Assembly (NCBI RefSeq): GCF_000952855.1
Contig: NZ_JSVU01000002.1
Coordinates: 62,001-126,000 of the forward strand
Source: Aequorivita vladivostokensis
GTDB lineage: Bacteria > Bacteroidota > Bacteroidia > Flavobacteriales > Flavobacteriaceae
Reading direction: 5' to 3'
Length of the DNA: 64,000 nucleotides
Below are positions 8,343-16,930 of the stretch, one piece after another. How positions within the stretch are numbered: position 1 is the first letter of the stretch; each line of letters begins with the position of its first letter. The position numbers and the translations under genes were made by a program. The notes below the pieces were generated by a model. The model had not been told where the DNA came from, ran no database searches, and saw only the letters and a program-made list of their open reading frames with translations.

Positions 8343-9728
8343 ATGCAATATAGAATAGAAAAAGACACCATGGGCGAGGTAAAAGTACCTGCCGACAAAC
8401 TTTGGGGAGCGCAAACCGAGCGTTCTTTTGAAAATTTTAAAATCGGTCCGCGTGCTTCCATGCCTATGGAAATTATTTACGGGTTTGCCTATTTAAAGAA
8501 AGCAGCCGCCTACACCAATTGCGACCTCGGCGTACTCTCCGAAGAAAAAAGAGATTTGATTGCCAAGGTTTGCGATGAGATTTTGGAAGGAAAGCACGAC
8601 GATCAGTTTCCGTTAGTAATCTGGCAAACTGGAAGCGGCACCCAAAGCAATATGAACGTGAATGAAGTGATTGCGAACCGTGCCCACCAACTTGCGGGAA
8701 AGACCATAGGCGAAGGCGAAAAAACGCTCCAACCCAATGACGATGTTAACAAATCGCAATCATCAAACGATACTTTCCCAACGGGTATGCACATTGCTGC
8801 CTACAAAAAATTGATTGAAAATACCATTCCCGGTGTGGAGCAACTTCAGAAAACACTTTCCAAAAAAGCATCGGATTTCAAGGATGTGGTAAAAATAGGC
8901 CGTACCCATTTTATGGATGCCACTCCCCTAACCCTCGGGCAGGAATTTAGCGGGTACGCCGCACAGCTTGAGCACGGAATTAAAGCCTTAAAAAACACCC
9001 TGCCACATTTGGCCGAACTAGCTTTGGGCGGAACTGCAGTTGGAACAGGATTGAACACTCCAAAAGGTTACGATGTTAAAGTTGCCGAATACATCGCAAA
9101 ATTTACCGACCTGCCTTTTGTAACTGCTAAAAACAAGTTTGAAGCCCTTGCCGCACACGATGCTTTGGTGGAAAGCCACGGCGCTTTAAAGCAATTGGCG
9201 GTGTCATTGAATAAAATAGCGAATGATGTGCGGATGCTCGCCAGCGGACCGAGAAGTGGAATTGGCGAAATAAACATTCCGGCAAACGAACCCGGCTCCT
9301 CCATTATGCCCGGAAAAGTAAACCCAACCCAATGCGAAGCGCTTACTATGGTTTGCGCACAGGTAATCGGGAACGATATGGCTATTGCCGTAGGTGGAAT
9401 GCAGGGACAATTTGAGCTAAACGTTTTTAAACCAGTGATGGCTGCCAATTTCCTCCAGTCAGCCGAATTACTTGGCGATGCCTGTGTTTCATTTGATATT
9501 CACTGCGCTCAGGGTATTGAGCCCAATTACGAAGTAATCAAAAAACAGATGAACAATAGCTTGATGCTGGTTACTGCCCTCAATCCAAAGATAGGTTATT
9601 ACAAAGCTGCGGAAATTGCAAACACGGCACATAAAAACGGTACAACGCTAAAAGAAGAAGCTGTAAATCTCGGCTATTTAACTGCCGAAGAGTTTGATGA
9701 ATGGGTAAAACCGGAAAATATGGTTTAG
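8343..9728 (+). CDS. fumC: class II fumarate hydratase
   Basis: This 461-residue enzyme interconverts fumarate and malate in the citric acid cycle. The family signature is intact at residues 318-327 ([10 protein letters not shown]), which holds the catalytic loop serine. The [15 protein letters not shown] block and the [12 protein letters not shown] block carry the other active-site residues. Length and start match class II fumarases, and class II needs no iron-sulfur cluster. It stands as a single gene with its own promoter and meets ccsBA head-on at a hairpin. Confidence 0.97.
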   Translation: MQYRIEKDTMGEVKVPADKLWGAQTERSFENFKIGPRASMPMEIIYGFAYLKKAAAYTNCDLGVLSEEKRDLIAKVCDEILEGKHDDQFPLVIWQTGSGTQSNMNVNEVIANRAHQLAGKTIGEGEKTLQPNDDVNKSQSSNDTFPTGMHIAAYKKLIENTIPGVEQLQKTLSKKASDFKDVVKIGRTHFMDATPLTLGQEFSGYAAQLEHGIKALKNTLPHLAELALGGTAVGTGLNTPKGYDVKVAEYIAKFTDLPFVTAKNKFEALAAHDALVESHGALKQLAVSLNKIANDVRMLASGPRSGIGEINIPANEPGSSIMPGKVNPTQCEALTMVCAQVIGNDMAIAVGGMQGQFELNVFKPVMAANFLQSAELLGDACVSFDIHCAQGIEPNYEVIKKQMNNSLMLVTALNPKIGYYKAAEIANTAHKNGTTLKEEAVNLGYLTAEEFDEWVKPENMV

Positions 9729-9731
9729 AGA

Positions 9732-9759
9732 AGTCGGTAGTCCGTAGTCGGTAGTCGGT
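9732..9759. repeat. heptad array, AGTCGGT x4
   Basis: Four tandem 7-base units follow, three identical and one with a single change (AGTCCGT), 3 bases after the fumC stop codon. This is one of the family of 7-base-period intergenic arrays in the window. No reverse-complement partner array is present at this site. Confidence 0.85.
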
Positions 9760-9771
9760 AGATTTTTTAGG

Positions 9772-9817
9772 CCACGAACTCACGAATATTTTTAAATAAT
9801 AATTCGTGAATTCGTGG
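9772..9817. repeat. CCACGAA hairpin repeat, copy 1
   Basis: The arms CCACGAACTCACGAAT (9772-9787) and ATTCGTGAATTCGTGG (9802-9817) are reverse complements with one mismatch. The following T-run and the position between convergent genes suggest that it also ends transcription. Copies 2 and 3 are at 23438 and 24862. Confidence 0.8.
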
Positions 9818-9824
9818 TCATTTT

Positions 9825-12800
9825 TTATTCAATAGCTTTCTTTTTAGACTTGCTTTTCTTCCCATAAAACTTTTTATATCTAAAATACGCCACGGCACTC
9901 AAAATAACTGCAAACAGCGTTATCCACCAAACAAAGGTTGGCGTTGCAGGTGCATCCCCGCTTGCGTAGGAATGTAAGCCACTCAGGTAAAAATTCACCC
10001 CAAAATAGGTCATCATAATTGAGGCGTAGGCAAACATCGCCAAAACGTTAAATGTCCAGCGTCCTCGAAGCCCGGGAACAAGGCGCGCATGGATTACAAA
10101 CGCGTAAATCATAATACTGATAAGCGCCCAGGTTTCTTTCGGGTCCCAGCCCCAATAGCGCCCCCAGCTTTCGTTGGCCCATTGGCCTCCCAAAAAGTTA
10201 CCTATGGTGAGCAACACCAAACCAACGGTCAGCGCCATTTCCGTTACAACGGTCAACTCGCTAATGTTGATTTCCATATTTTTAAAATTTCGCTTTGTGG
10301 TAAAAATCATTAGAAACAACGATGTTGCGCCCAGAATCATTCCCAAGGTGAAAGGTCCGTAGCTCATTACTATCACCGCCACGTGTATCATCAACCAATA
10401 ACTGTCCAAAACAGGCTGTAAGGTTGATATGGATGGGTCTAACCAATTTTCGTGGGCTACCCAAAGTATGATGGCACCCGCAAAAGCTGTGGAGGCTACG
10501 GTTAAATCGCTTCGTCTTCCAAATGCCAATCCAAAAAATATTGTAGCCCAAGCTACATAAACTACGGATTCATAAGCATCACTCCACGGGGCGTGGCCAC
10601 TCACGTACCAGCGCAAGGCCAGACCCAGCGTCATCAAAGCAAAGAATATCCACATTATAATTTTTGAACCTTTGATGAGGGTGCGAAGTATTTTTCGATC
10701 CTTGAAAAGTTGTGCAATAATAAATGCCATCATTAAAATTCCAAACACCGCAAAGTATTTATATAGCCTATTGAAAATATCTGCCTTGTTGTAAATTGTT
10801 TCTGCACGAAGCTTGTTTTCTGAAGGCATCACTTCTTCTCCATATTTTTTCTGGAAGTTGGTTATGCTTTGCAAAAATTCATTCGCCTGCGTGTAATCTC
10901 CGGTTTGGCGCGCTTTCTTTAAACTATCAAAATAAAGTGGCAGAATATTTTTGGCATATAAGGAATCCATTCCTTTTAAATTGGCCTCTCCCAATTCCGG
11001 ATACGAAACCCATTTGTTGCCTTCATCGCCGGGAATGGGGAAAATTTTCAGAATACTTCCGCTAAGGGCAGCATTCAAAAGTGAAAAGTTTTCGTGGGCG
11101 CGAATAAAGTCCTTCTGAAATTGGTTGGGCGTATTGGTGCGCGTTGCAGCTTCCAAATAAGGCTCCAACTTATAATTTCCTTTTTCATCAAAAAGGTCGA
11201 GCAGGGCAATATCCTTTTGGCCTTCTGGCACGCCGGCCACGTGACGAATACTGTCGTTGCCGCGTTTTAAGGCAATCAAAGGAACTTCTACCCAAAGACG
11301 AGGAAATTCTGTCATCGAAATAAAAACCTGATTCGCATCCAAGCCTTCATAGGTTTCACTTCTGCTTATTTTACGCAAAAGCTCGCTTGCAAAGGTATTT
11401 ACGGGTTTCATCCGCCCGTTGTCCTGAATTATCAGATGGCCAAATTCAGCCGCGTGCTCCTTGCTTACAGCGTTTGCCTTTATCAATGAATCAATTTGCG
11501 CTTTCGGAGGAGGTGTGTGCGCAGAGGGCGGATGCTGCTGGGCAAATCCAGAGAGCGAAAACAGCAATATCATTACGGTAACCATATTCTTTTTCTTTCG
11601 CTTTATTCTGCTTAAAATTTCCTCCAGTTTTCCAAAACGGCTATGCTTGCTAAACAGAATGGCCATTAAACCAAGGTACAAAAAGAAATAGCCAATATAG
11701 GTTATCCAAGTGCCCCACCAATCGTGGTTTACGGAGAGGATTGTCCCTCCCTCATCGGGATCAAAACCGGACTGGAAGAATCGATACCCTTCGTGGTCCA
11801 GCACGTTGTTCATAAAGATGTCTGCATCAAAATGGGATTGGTCTTCATTGATTACCGTTACTTTACTTTTAAAAGAGGAGTATCCTTTTTCGGTACCTGG
11901 ATATTTTTCGGCAATAAAATCATTCAGCGTTATACTGAATGGCAATTCAATTTCCTTAGAACCATAACTGGTATAAACTTTTAAGCCTGCAATTTCCGTT
12001 TCCACCGGATTGGGCGCCGTCCCTTTGCCGCCGAGCAAGGAGACCGTTTTTGTTTCGTTGCCCGAAGATATTTCAAGAATCAGCGCATCCTGATTATTCG
12101 GCTGGTCGGGAGTGGCCGCCACTATCCCGAACTCACCTTTAGTGACGGGTTCCGGCACTACGAACGAAATACCGCCAATTCGGTACAGTGAGCGCAGATT
12201 GAAAGGCTGCACACTGTCTGCAACAACTTCGCCCTGCAATTGGTCAGCCATTCGCATATAGTCGCCCTCAAATGGACTGGAGATGGTGTACTCCCCATCC
12301 TCGGAATAAGTTATGTTTATAGCGCCTTCCGTAGGTTTGTTAACCGCAAAAAGTATGTTGTGGATATTTGAGACCTCTCCCACTTTCACCCAATGGTCGT
12401 GACGCTCGCCATCGCCAGATTCCACGATTTTAATATATTCCTCGCCATTTTCGTTCGGTGTTAGGCCTTCCACAGCGCCATCAATAAAATCTTTATATTT
12501 AATAGTTACCGCCTGGTTGTTATAATCGGTTTCTATTTTAAAGTCGTTGTTCAGCTTTTCTGAAAGTCTCAATTTTTTAGGTTTCACCTTTCTCCGTTGC
12601 GCCACGCCATCAATCATATAATCGCCATCAATAAATACATCGAGGTAGGTCTGTTCCGAAAGAATGGTATTTTCAGTTTGGCCTTCGCGAATGTGCATAA
12701 CGCCTTCAAAACCTATGTAACGCGTTACAAAAGCACCAATAATCACCAAAATAAAAGATACGTGAAGCATCAACGAAGCCCACATTTTGCGCTTGTGAAG

Positions 12801-13019
12801 ATTATATCGAAATATATTTCCGACAAAGTTGATAACGAAAAGCAACATAATTGCCTCAAACCACCACGCGTTGTAGATAAGTTCGCGCGTGTAGGGAGTT
12901 GGCGGACTTTGAGAGTCGGCATCCATAAAGGTTCCGGCAGCCATGGCTGCTGCAAAAACTATAAATAAAACGGCGGTTAATCGAGTGGAGAAAAGAACGG
13001 AAGCAATCTTTTTTTGCAT
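9825..13019 (-). CDS. ccsBA: fused cytochrome c biogenesis protein (CcsB/ResB + CcsA)
   Basis: This 1064-residue inner-membrane protein carries haem to the periplasm and attaches it to apocytochrome c (system II). The N-terminal ResB-like part has several membrane spans (first 100 residues) and a long periplasmic region; another span near residue 440 precedes a second periplasmic segment. The C-terminal third is CcsA-like with many spans and the tryptophan-rich haem motif WGRYWGWDPKE at residues 952-962. Fusion of CcsB and CcsA in one chain is usual in Bacteroidota and Epsilonproteobacteria. The lysine-rich tail is cytoplasmic. It has its own upstream -7 box and shares its strand with the haemoglobin gene. 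Confidence 0.93.
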   Translation of the reverse strand: MQKKIASVLFSTRLTAVLFIVFAAAMAAGTFMDADSQSPPTPYTRELIYNAWWFEAIMLLFVINFVGNIFRYNLHKRKMWASLMLHVSFILVIIGAFVTRYIGFEGVMHIREGQTENTILSEQTYLDVFIDGDYMIDGVAQRRKVKPKKLRLSEKLNNDFKIETDYNNQAVTIKYKDFIDGAVEGLTPNENGEEYIKIVESGDGERHDHWVKVGEVSNIHNILFAVNKPTEGAINITYSEDGEYTISSPFEGDYMRMADQLQGEVVADSVQPFNLRSLYRIGGISFVVPEPVTKGEFGIVAATPDQPNNQDALILEISSGNETKTVSLLGGKGTAPNPVETEIAGLKVYTSYGSKEIELPFSITLNDFIAEKYPGTEKGYSSFKSKVTVINEDQSHFDADIFMNNVLDHEGYRFFQSGFDPDEGGTILSVNHDWWGTWITYIGYFFLYLGLMAILFSKHSRFGKLEEILSRIKRKKKNMVTVMILLFSLSGFAQQHPPSAHTPPPKAQIDSLIKANAVSKEHAAEFGHLIIQDNGRMKPVNTFASELLRKISRSETYEGLDANQVFISMTEFPRLWVEVPLIALKRGNDSIRHVAGVPEGQKDIALLDLFDEKGNYKLEPYLEAATRTNTPNQFQKDFIRAHENFSLLNAALSGSILKIFPIPGDEGNKWVSYPELGEANLKGMDSLYAKNILPLYFDSLKKARQTGDYTQANEFLQSITNFQKKYGEEVMPSENKLRAETIYNKADIFNRLYKYFAVFGILMMAFIIAQLFKDRKILRTLIKGSKIIMWIFFALMTLGLALRWYVSGHAPWSDAYESVVYVAWATIFFGLAFGRRSDLTVASTAFAGAIILWVAHENWLDPSISTLQPVLDSYWLMIHVAVIVMSYGPFTLGMILGATSLFLMIFTTKRNFKNMEINISELTVVTEMALTVGLVLLTIGNFLGGQWANESWGRYWGWDPKETWALISIMIYAFVIHARLVPGLRGRWTFNVLAMFAYASIMMTYFGVNFYLSGLHSYASGDAPATPTFVWWITLFAVILSAVAYFRYKKFYGKKSKSKKKAIE

Positions 13020-13036
13020 TATAGGAAATTTTGGCG

Positions 13037-13044
13037 CAAAAATA
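13037..13044 (-). promoter_or_regulatory. -7 box TATTTTTG before ccsBA
   Basis: Read on the minus strand, this is an exact TAnnTTTG match 18 bases before the ccsBA start codon. No clear -33 TTG is seen. Confidence 0.4.
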
Positions 13045-13081
13045 AGGAATTGCGCCCATTTAGACTACTTAAATCTGTTAA

Positions 13082-13489
13082 CTATTCGGGCTTTTTTGAA
13101 GTCTCATTTCGGGCATTAAAAATGTTCAAGTGAATGAAGGTTCCCATATTTCTCGCCCGGTTTTTTGCGATATTGGCGGTTTCGCCCTCAAAAAGTTCGT
13201 CGATGGTTTGGTGCCATAGGTTAATCCACGTGCCAAAGTGAAGTTCGTTGATGGTTCCCCCCACTTTTTTATCAACCTCAATGTGTGCGTGCATCGGGTT
13301 TCCGAAGTATTTTCGCTTAAAGAAAAGGTTGGTCTCCCAAAAATCGGTAAGAAGTTCAAGGTGGGTTTCCCAATCTGTTATGATTCCATTGAAAATAGGC
13401 CCCAGAAGCGTGTCCTTCCTCACTTTTCCATAGAATGTATTGACGAGCAAAGACACATCTTCGCGGGATTCAATTTTCTTTTTTGCCAT
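13082..13489 (-). CDS. group III truncated haemoglobin
   Basis: This 135-residue protein has the short 2-on-2 globin pattern: an N-terminal helix (SREDVSLLVNTFYGKVRKD), a conserved block with candidate haem-ligand histidines (MHAHIEVD, then NELHFGTWINLW) and the ELFEGETANIAKNRARNMG helix of group III. Such globins bind oxygen or NO and are linked to nitrosative or microaerobic responses. It is 3 bases downstream of a small membrane protein gene, and a Crp/Fnr regulator is divergent from that pair, which supports control by oxygen or NO. Confidence 0.88.
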   Translation of the reverse strand: MAKKKIESREDVSLLVNTFYGKVRKDTLLGPIFNGIITDWETHLELLTDFWETNLFFKRKYFGNPMHAHIEVDKKVGGTINELHFGTWINLWHQTIDELFEGETANIAKNRARNMGTFIHLNIFNARNETSKKPE

Positions 13490-13492
13490 TTT

Positions 13493-13780
13493 TTATAGCA
13501 AAGTTATTAAAATCAATAACATATTTACGACTAAACTTACCACCAATAACCAAAAGGCAAATTTTCTATTTGTTCCTGCCAGCAAAGCCGCATTATAGCC
13601 CATACACAGCGCAACGCAAAGAGTAAGCTCAATGCCGGTAATAAGACCTGTTCCCTGCGCCAAAATTGTCATGGCGGCAATAGAGCCTATGCAGCTGTTT
13701 ATGATAATGGACAGCGGAATATACATATAATAATCGTGTACAAATTCGTCCTGCAATTTCTTTATAGATAGGGTTTTCAT
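13493..13780 (-). CDS. small integral membrane protein, 95 residues
   Basis: The protein has a soluble N-terminus of about 20 residues and three hydrophobic segments (about 22-42, 47-64 and 72-95). I recognise no named family. It is the first gene of a two-gene unit with the truncated haemoglobin (3-base gap) and is divergent from the Fnr-like regulator, so it is probably expressed in the same low-oxygen or NO condition. Confidence 0.75.
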   Translation of the reverse strand: MKTLSIKKLQDEFVHDYYMYIPLSIIINSCIGSIAAMTILAQGTGLITGIELTLCVALCMGYNAALLAGTNRKFAFWLLVVSLVVNMLLILITLL

Positions 13781-13808
13781 AATATAAATAGGGTTTTGAT
13801 TTTTAAGG

Positions 13809-13848
13809 TGTAAATTTACAATGCAGAACAGGCCTTATTTTATGAGGC
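13809..13848. promoter_or_regulatory. two inverted repeats in the haemoglobin/Crp-Fnr divergent promoter
   Basis: The 81-base divergent region holds a perfect 12-base palindrome TGTAAATTTACA (13809-13820) and an imperfect one, GCCTTAT-TTT-ATGAGGC (13832-13848). Either could be the operator of the Crp/Fnr protein encoded at 13862. Neither is the classic TTGAT-N4-ATCAA Fnr site. Confidence 0.4.
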
Positions 13849-13861
13849 AAATCATAAACCC

Positions 13862-14449
13862 ATGATTCCAGAAAATTTACTGTTGAACTACGGCGCAACC
13901 CTTGAAAATATTAAGGCTTCGGAAATAATTCTTCACGAAAAAAAGCGGGCAGATTTCTATTTTCAGATAAAGACCGGCGAGGTAAAAATGTTCAATATCA
14001 ACGAACAGGGAAAGGAATTTGTACAGGGCATCTTTTACGACGGGGAAAGTTTTGGCGAGCCGCCATTGCTGGGCGATTTTAAATATCCCGCTTCCGCTTC
14101 GGCCGTAAAGCAAACGCAGCTGTACAAATTGAGCAAAACAAAATTGTTTGAATTGCTTACCGAAAACCCTGAAATAAACCTAAAATTTACCAAGGCCCTA
14201 GCAAAACGGCTCTATTACAAAGCCACCATTTTAAAGGAAATTTCAGTACATCCGCCCGAACATCGCATCTTGACCTTGATAGATTTTTTAAAACGAAAAT
14301 ACGGTTCCGAAGAACTTTTTCAAGTAGAACTGACCCGTCAGCAAATTGCCGACTTGACCGGGCAGCGCGTGGAAACCGTAATTCGCGCCATCAAGCAACT
14401 GGAACAGGACGGCGAGATAAAATTGATAAAGCACAAAGTCTTCCGTTGA
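13862..14449 (+). CDS. Crp/Fnr family transcription regulator
   Basis: This 195-residue regulator has an N-terminal cyclic-nucleotide-binding-like sensor domain (about 10-115, with GEVKMFNINEQGKEFVQGIFYDGESFGE) and a C-terminal winged helix (about 140-195) with recognition segment LTRQQIADLTGQRVETVIRAI. It contains no cysteine at all, so it cannot hold the Fnr iron-sulfur cluster and must sense something else, possibly NO through haem or a small ligand. It is divergent from the truncated haemoglobin unit, its most likely target. I infer regulation of that unit and of itself. Confidence 0.88.
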   Translation: MIPENLLLNYGATLENIKASEIILHEKKRADFYFQIKTGEVKMFNINEQGKEFVQGIFYDGESFGEPPLLGDFKYPASASAVKQTQLYKLSKTKLFELLTENPEINLKFTKALAKRLYYKATILKEISVHPPEHRILTLIDFLKRKYGSEELFQVELTRQQIADLTGQRVETVIRAIKQLEQDGEIKLIKHKVFR

Positions 14450-14465
14450 AAATTTTTGGCAGCGC

Positions 14466-14553
14466 AAAGAGGAAAGAGGAAGGACGAGTTTGTATTACAA
14501 CAAGAATTTTGATTACATCTTTCTTTATTCTTTTTTCTCTATTCCTTTTTTCT
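14466..14553. repeat. paired heptad arrays, AAAGAGG and CTTTATT types
   Basis: Purine-rich 7-base units (AAAGAGG, AAAGAGG, AAGGACG) at 14466-14486 face pyrimidine-rich units (CTTTATT, CTTTTTT, CTCTATT, CCTTTTT) at 14523-14553. The two arrays are roughly reverse complementary and could form a loose hairpin between the regulator and DUF2520 genes. Confidence 0.6.
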
Positions 14554-14562
14554 AAAAACCGC

Positions 14563-14570
14563 TAACTTCG
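14563..14570 (+). promoter_or_regulatory. -7 box TAACTTCG just before the DUF2520 start
   Basis: The octamer matches TAnnTTCG and ends only 4 bases before the ATG at 14575. A transcript from this box would begin at or within a few bases of the start codon, so it would be leaderless or nearly so. Confidence 0.45.
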
Positions 14571-14574
14571 CACT

Positions 14575-15324
14575 ATGATAAAGGTAGTTTTTTTAGGCTT
14601 CGGAAATGTAAATAGCCATTTACTCAATGCTTTACATAATAATTCGAAAGTTTCTGTAATACAGGTTTTTAACAGAAATATTATCAAAATGATTTCGCCT
14701 TTTGAAAAGATTCCTTTTACCGATGATATTTCAAAAATTGCCGATGCAGATATTTACATAATCGGAATTCCCGATGATGCCATTTCAAGCTTTTCCGAGT
14801 CGCTTTCATTTCAAAATAAATTGGTAGTGCACACTTCAGGCGGCGCTGCAATGAACGCACTTGCCGCTAAAAACCGACGCGGTGTCTTCTATCCGTTACA
14901 GACTTTTTCCAAGCAGCGGAAAGTTGCTTTTAAGGAGATTCCCATTTGCATAGAAGCCGAAAACACCGAAGATTTGAAGTTGCTGCGAAAATTGGGCGAG
15001 ACCATTTCAGAAAATGTGGTTGAAATTTCTTCGGAAAAAAGAGCCAAGCTGCATCTTGCCGCGGTGTTCGTGAACAATTTCGTGAATCACTTATACGGCA
15101 TTGGCAGTGAAATTTTAAAAGACGAAAAGTTGCCGTTCGATTTACTGAAACCGCTGATTGCTGAAACTGCATCAAAAATTAAAACCCTTTCCCCCGAAGA
15201 AGCGCAGACCGGCCCAGCAAAACGGAACGACAAAAAAACCATTGAAAAACATTTACATTTGTTGGAAAATAACTCTTACAGAGATTTTTATGAAATGTTT
15301 ACAAAAGCGCTGAAGAAAGACTAA
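14575..15324 (+). CDS. DUF2520 / Rossmann-like NAD(P)-binding protein
   Basis: This 249-residue protein has an N-terminal Rossmann domain (LGFGNVNSHL at 8-17) and a C-terminal helical DUF2520 domain (about 120-245, LHLAAVFVNNFVNHLYGIG). The fold resembles ketopantoate reductase and pyrroline-5-carboxylate reductase, but the substrate is unknown. The Rossmann motif lies so close to the N-terminus that no later start is possible. It is 15 bases before kdsC in an operon with the prenyltransferase, Maf and MscS genes, an order I know from other flavobacteria. Confidence 0.85.
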   Translation: MIKVVFLGFGNVNSHLLNALHNNSKVSVIQVFNRNIIKMISPFEKIPFTDDISKIADADIYIIGIPDDAISSFSESLSFQNKLVVHTSGGAAMNALAAKNRRGVFYPLQTFSKQRKVAFKEIPICIEAENTEDLKLLRKLGETISENVVEISSEKRAKLHLAAVFVNNFVNHLYGIGSEILKDEKLPFDLLKPLIAETASKIKTLSPEEAQTGPAKRNDKKTIEKHLHLLENNSYRDFYEMFTKALKKD

Positions 15325-15339
15325 AAAAACACCAAATAT

Positions 15340-15867
15340 ATGAGCTATAAGGAATATTTAAAACACATAACCACCTTCATTTTTGATGTGGACGGCGTTT
15401 TGACCGATGGTACAATCCAAGTAAACACCGAAGGTGAGATGTTCCGGACTATGAACATTAAAGATGGTTACGGACTCAAAACGGCGGTTGACCAGGGTTA
15501 TAATGTTTGCGTTATCTCAGGTGGTTCCAATGAAGGCGTGCGCGTGCGGCTGCAAAATTTGGGCGTGAAGGACATCTTTTTGGGCGCCCATCACAAAACC
15601 AAAATTCTGGAAGACTACTTAAAAGCCAACAACATAGAGCGCGAAAACACACTATTTATGGGCGATGACCTTCCCGATTATGAAATTATGCAGAAAGTTG
15701 GCCTGCCTACGTGTCCGCAAGACGCTGTTCCCGAAATCAAAGCGATCTCAAAATACGTATCCCATAAAAAAGGCGGCAAAGGCTGCGTTCGCGATGTGAT
15801 TGAACAAGTGCTGAAAGTGCAGGGAAAATGGAAAGTTACGGAGGGCGTGAGCGCAAAGTATGATTAA
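15340..15867 (+). CDS. kdsC: 3-deoxy-D-manno-octulosonate 8-phosphate phosphatase (KdsC-type HAD)
   Basis: This 175-residue HAD phosphatase of subclass C0 (no cap) removes phosphate from KDO 8-phosphate on the way to lipopolysaccharide. The motif DVDGVLTDG holds the nucleophile Asp16 and acid Asp18; later motifs are SGGSNEGV and GDDLPDYEIM. Length and the tetramer-type C-terminus match KdsC. It sits between DUF2520 and the prenyltransferase, fitting a cell-envelope operon. A heptad array lies immediately after it. Confidence 0.9.
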   Translation: MSYKEYLKHITTFIFDVDGVLTDGTIQVNTEGEMFRTMNIKDGYGLKTAVDQGYNVCVISGGSNEGVRVRLQNLGVKDIFLGAHHKTKILEDYLKANNIERENTLFMGDDLPDYEIMQKVGLPTCPQDAVPEIKAISKYVSHKKGGKGCVRDVIEQVLKVQGKWKVTEGVSAKYD

Positions 15868-15870
15868 GTT

Positions 15871-15931
15871 GGGTACTGGATGCGGGGTGCTGGATGAAAT
15901 CTGCCAAACTCATCTGTCATCTGTCATCTGA
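15871..15931. repeat. paired heptad arrays after kdsC
   Basis: Four 7-base units of type GGRTNCT (15871-15898) are followed 12 bases later by three units CATCTGT (15911-15931). The halves are partly reverse complementary (GGATG against CATCTG). The first array starts 3 bases after the kdsC stop codon. Confidence 0.65.
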
Positions 15932-15969
15932 AAAACTTTCATAGAATATAAAACTTTCAAAATTAAACC

Positions 15970-16884
15970 TTGAACTACCTAAACCTCATCCGTTACCAAA
16001 ACCTGTTGTTTATCGCCTTAGTGCAGGTTTCCATAAAATACGTCCTGTTTCAGCCTTTTGGGGTAGATACGGCCTTGACCAATTTCACTTTTGCCTTGCT
16101 CGTAATAGCCACAATCTGCATAGCCGCTGCGGGAAATATCATCAACGATATTTACGATGTGGAAATTGACAAAGTCAACAAACCGAATAAGGTTGTAATC
16201 GGCAAAAGGATTTCGGAACGCAATGCAAACAGGCTTTTTATACTTTTTAACATTACTGGCGTGGCGATAGGTTTTTATCTTGCCAACAGCATCGGCAATC
16301 CGAGTTTTGCTGCGCTGTTTATCGTTTTTTCGGCCTTGCTTTATTTGTATGCCTCTTATTTAAAAGGAATATTGCTCATAGGCAATCTCCTGGTTTCAGC
16401 CTTGGTAGCGATGAGCCTAATAATTGTAGCGCTTTTTGATTTATTCCCTGCAATTACGCCACAGAACCAAGCTACACAATCGGCCGTTTTTAAAATTGTC
16501 CTTCAGTATGCGCTGTTTGCGTTTTTCATAAATTTCATACGAGAAATTGTAAAGGATTTACAGGACATCAACGGCGACAAAAAAGGCGGAATGAACACAT
16601 TCCCCATTGCTTTGGGGCGAAAAAGAACCATTTCGATAGTGTTCATTTTGGTTGTGTTTATGACTTTAGGCGTTGTTTATTATATGTATGAAAATTTATA
16701 CAACCAACAAACCTTGCTGCTTTATTTTCTGTTTGCCATTGTTGCGCCGCTGCTCTATTTCTGCATAAAATCTTGGGATGCCGACTCGCCAAAGGAATAT
16801 GCCTTCCTTTCAAAACTGTTGAAAATCATTATGTTTTTGGGAAAATGCTCCATTCCGCTGTATCAATTTGTAATTTTGAAATAA
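15970..16884 (+). CDS. UbiA-type geranylgeranylglycerol-phosphate geranylgeranyltransferase
   Basis: This 304-residue integral membrane prenyltransferase has about eight membrane spans and both aspartate motifs: NDIYDVEIDKVNKPNK (about 58-73) and KDLQDINGDKKGG (about 198-210). In flavobacteria this family is annotated as transferring a C20 prenyl chain to glycerol phosphate, an archaeal-type ether-lipid step; other UbiA substrates cannot be excluded. The start must be TTG at 15970: it is followed by the conserved MNYLNLIRYQNLL N-terminus and an in-frame TAA lies at 15964-15966, so no ATG upstream is possible. It is part of the kdsC-maf operon. Confidence 0.85.
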   Translation: MNYLNLIRYQNLLFIALVQVSIKYVLFQPFGVDTALTNFTFALLVIATICIAAAGNIINDIYDVEIDKVNKPNKVVIGKRISERNANRLFILFNITGVAIGFYLANSIGNPSFAALFIVFSALLYLYASYLKGILLIGNLLVSALVAMSLIIVALFDLFPAITPQNQATQSAVFKIVLQYALFAFFINFIREIVKDLQDINGDKKGGMNTFPIALGRKRTISIVFILVVFMTLGVVYYMYENLYNQQTLLLYFLFAIVAPLLYFCIKSWDADSPKEYAFLSKLLKIIMFLGKCSIPLYQFVILK

Positions 16885-16895
16885 TTTACCCAAAA

Positions 16896-16930
16896 CCTTA
16901 TCCTGAAACTTAAAACCTGAAACCTCAAAA
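16896..16930. repeat. short heptad array, CTGAAAC type
   Basis: The units CTGAAAC, TTAAAAC, CTGAAAC and CTCAAAA follow with a 7-base period between the prenyltransferase and maf genes and run up to the maf start codon. No reverse-complement array accompanies it. Confidence 0.55.

Noticed and set aside
9580-9783. Minus-strand frame with a DYRLRTTD-type start after fumC
   Set aside because: The peptide is the translation of the AGTCGGT array and of antisense fumC; such frames occur wherever this array is present and are not genes.
11387-11984. Plus-strand frames inside ccsBA
   Set aside because: They are antisense to conserved ccsBA sequence and have no start signals or recognisable domains.
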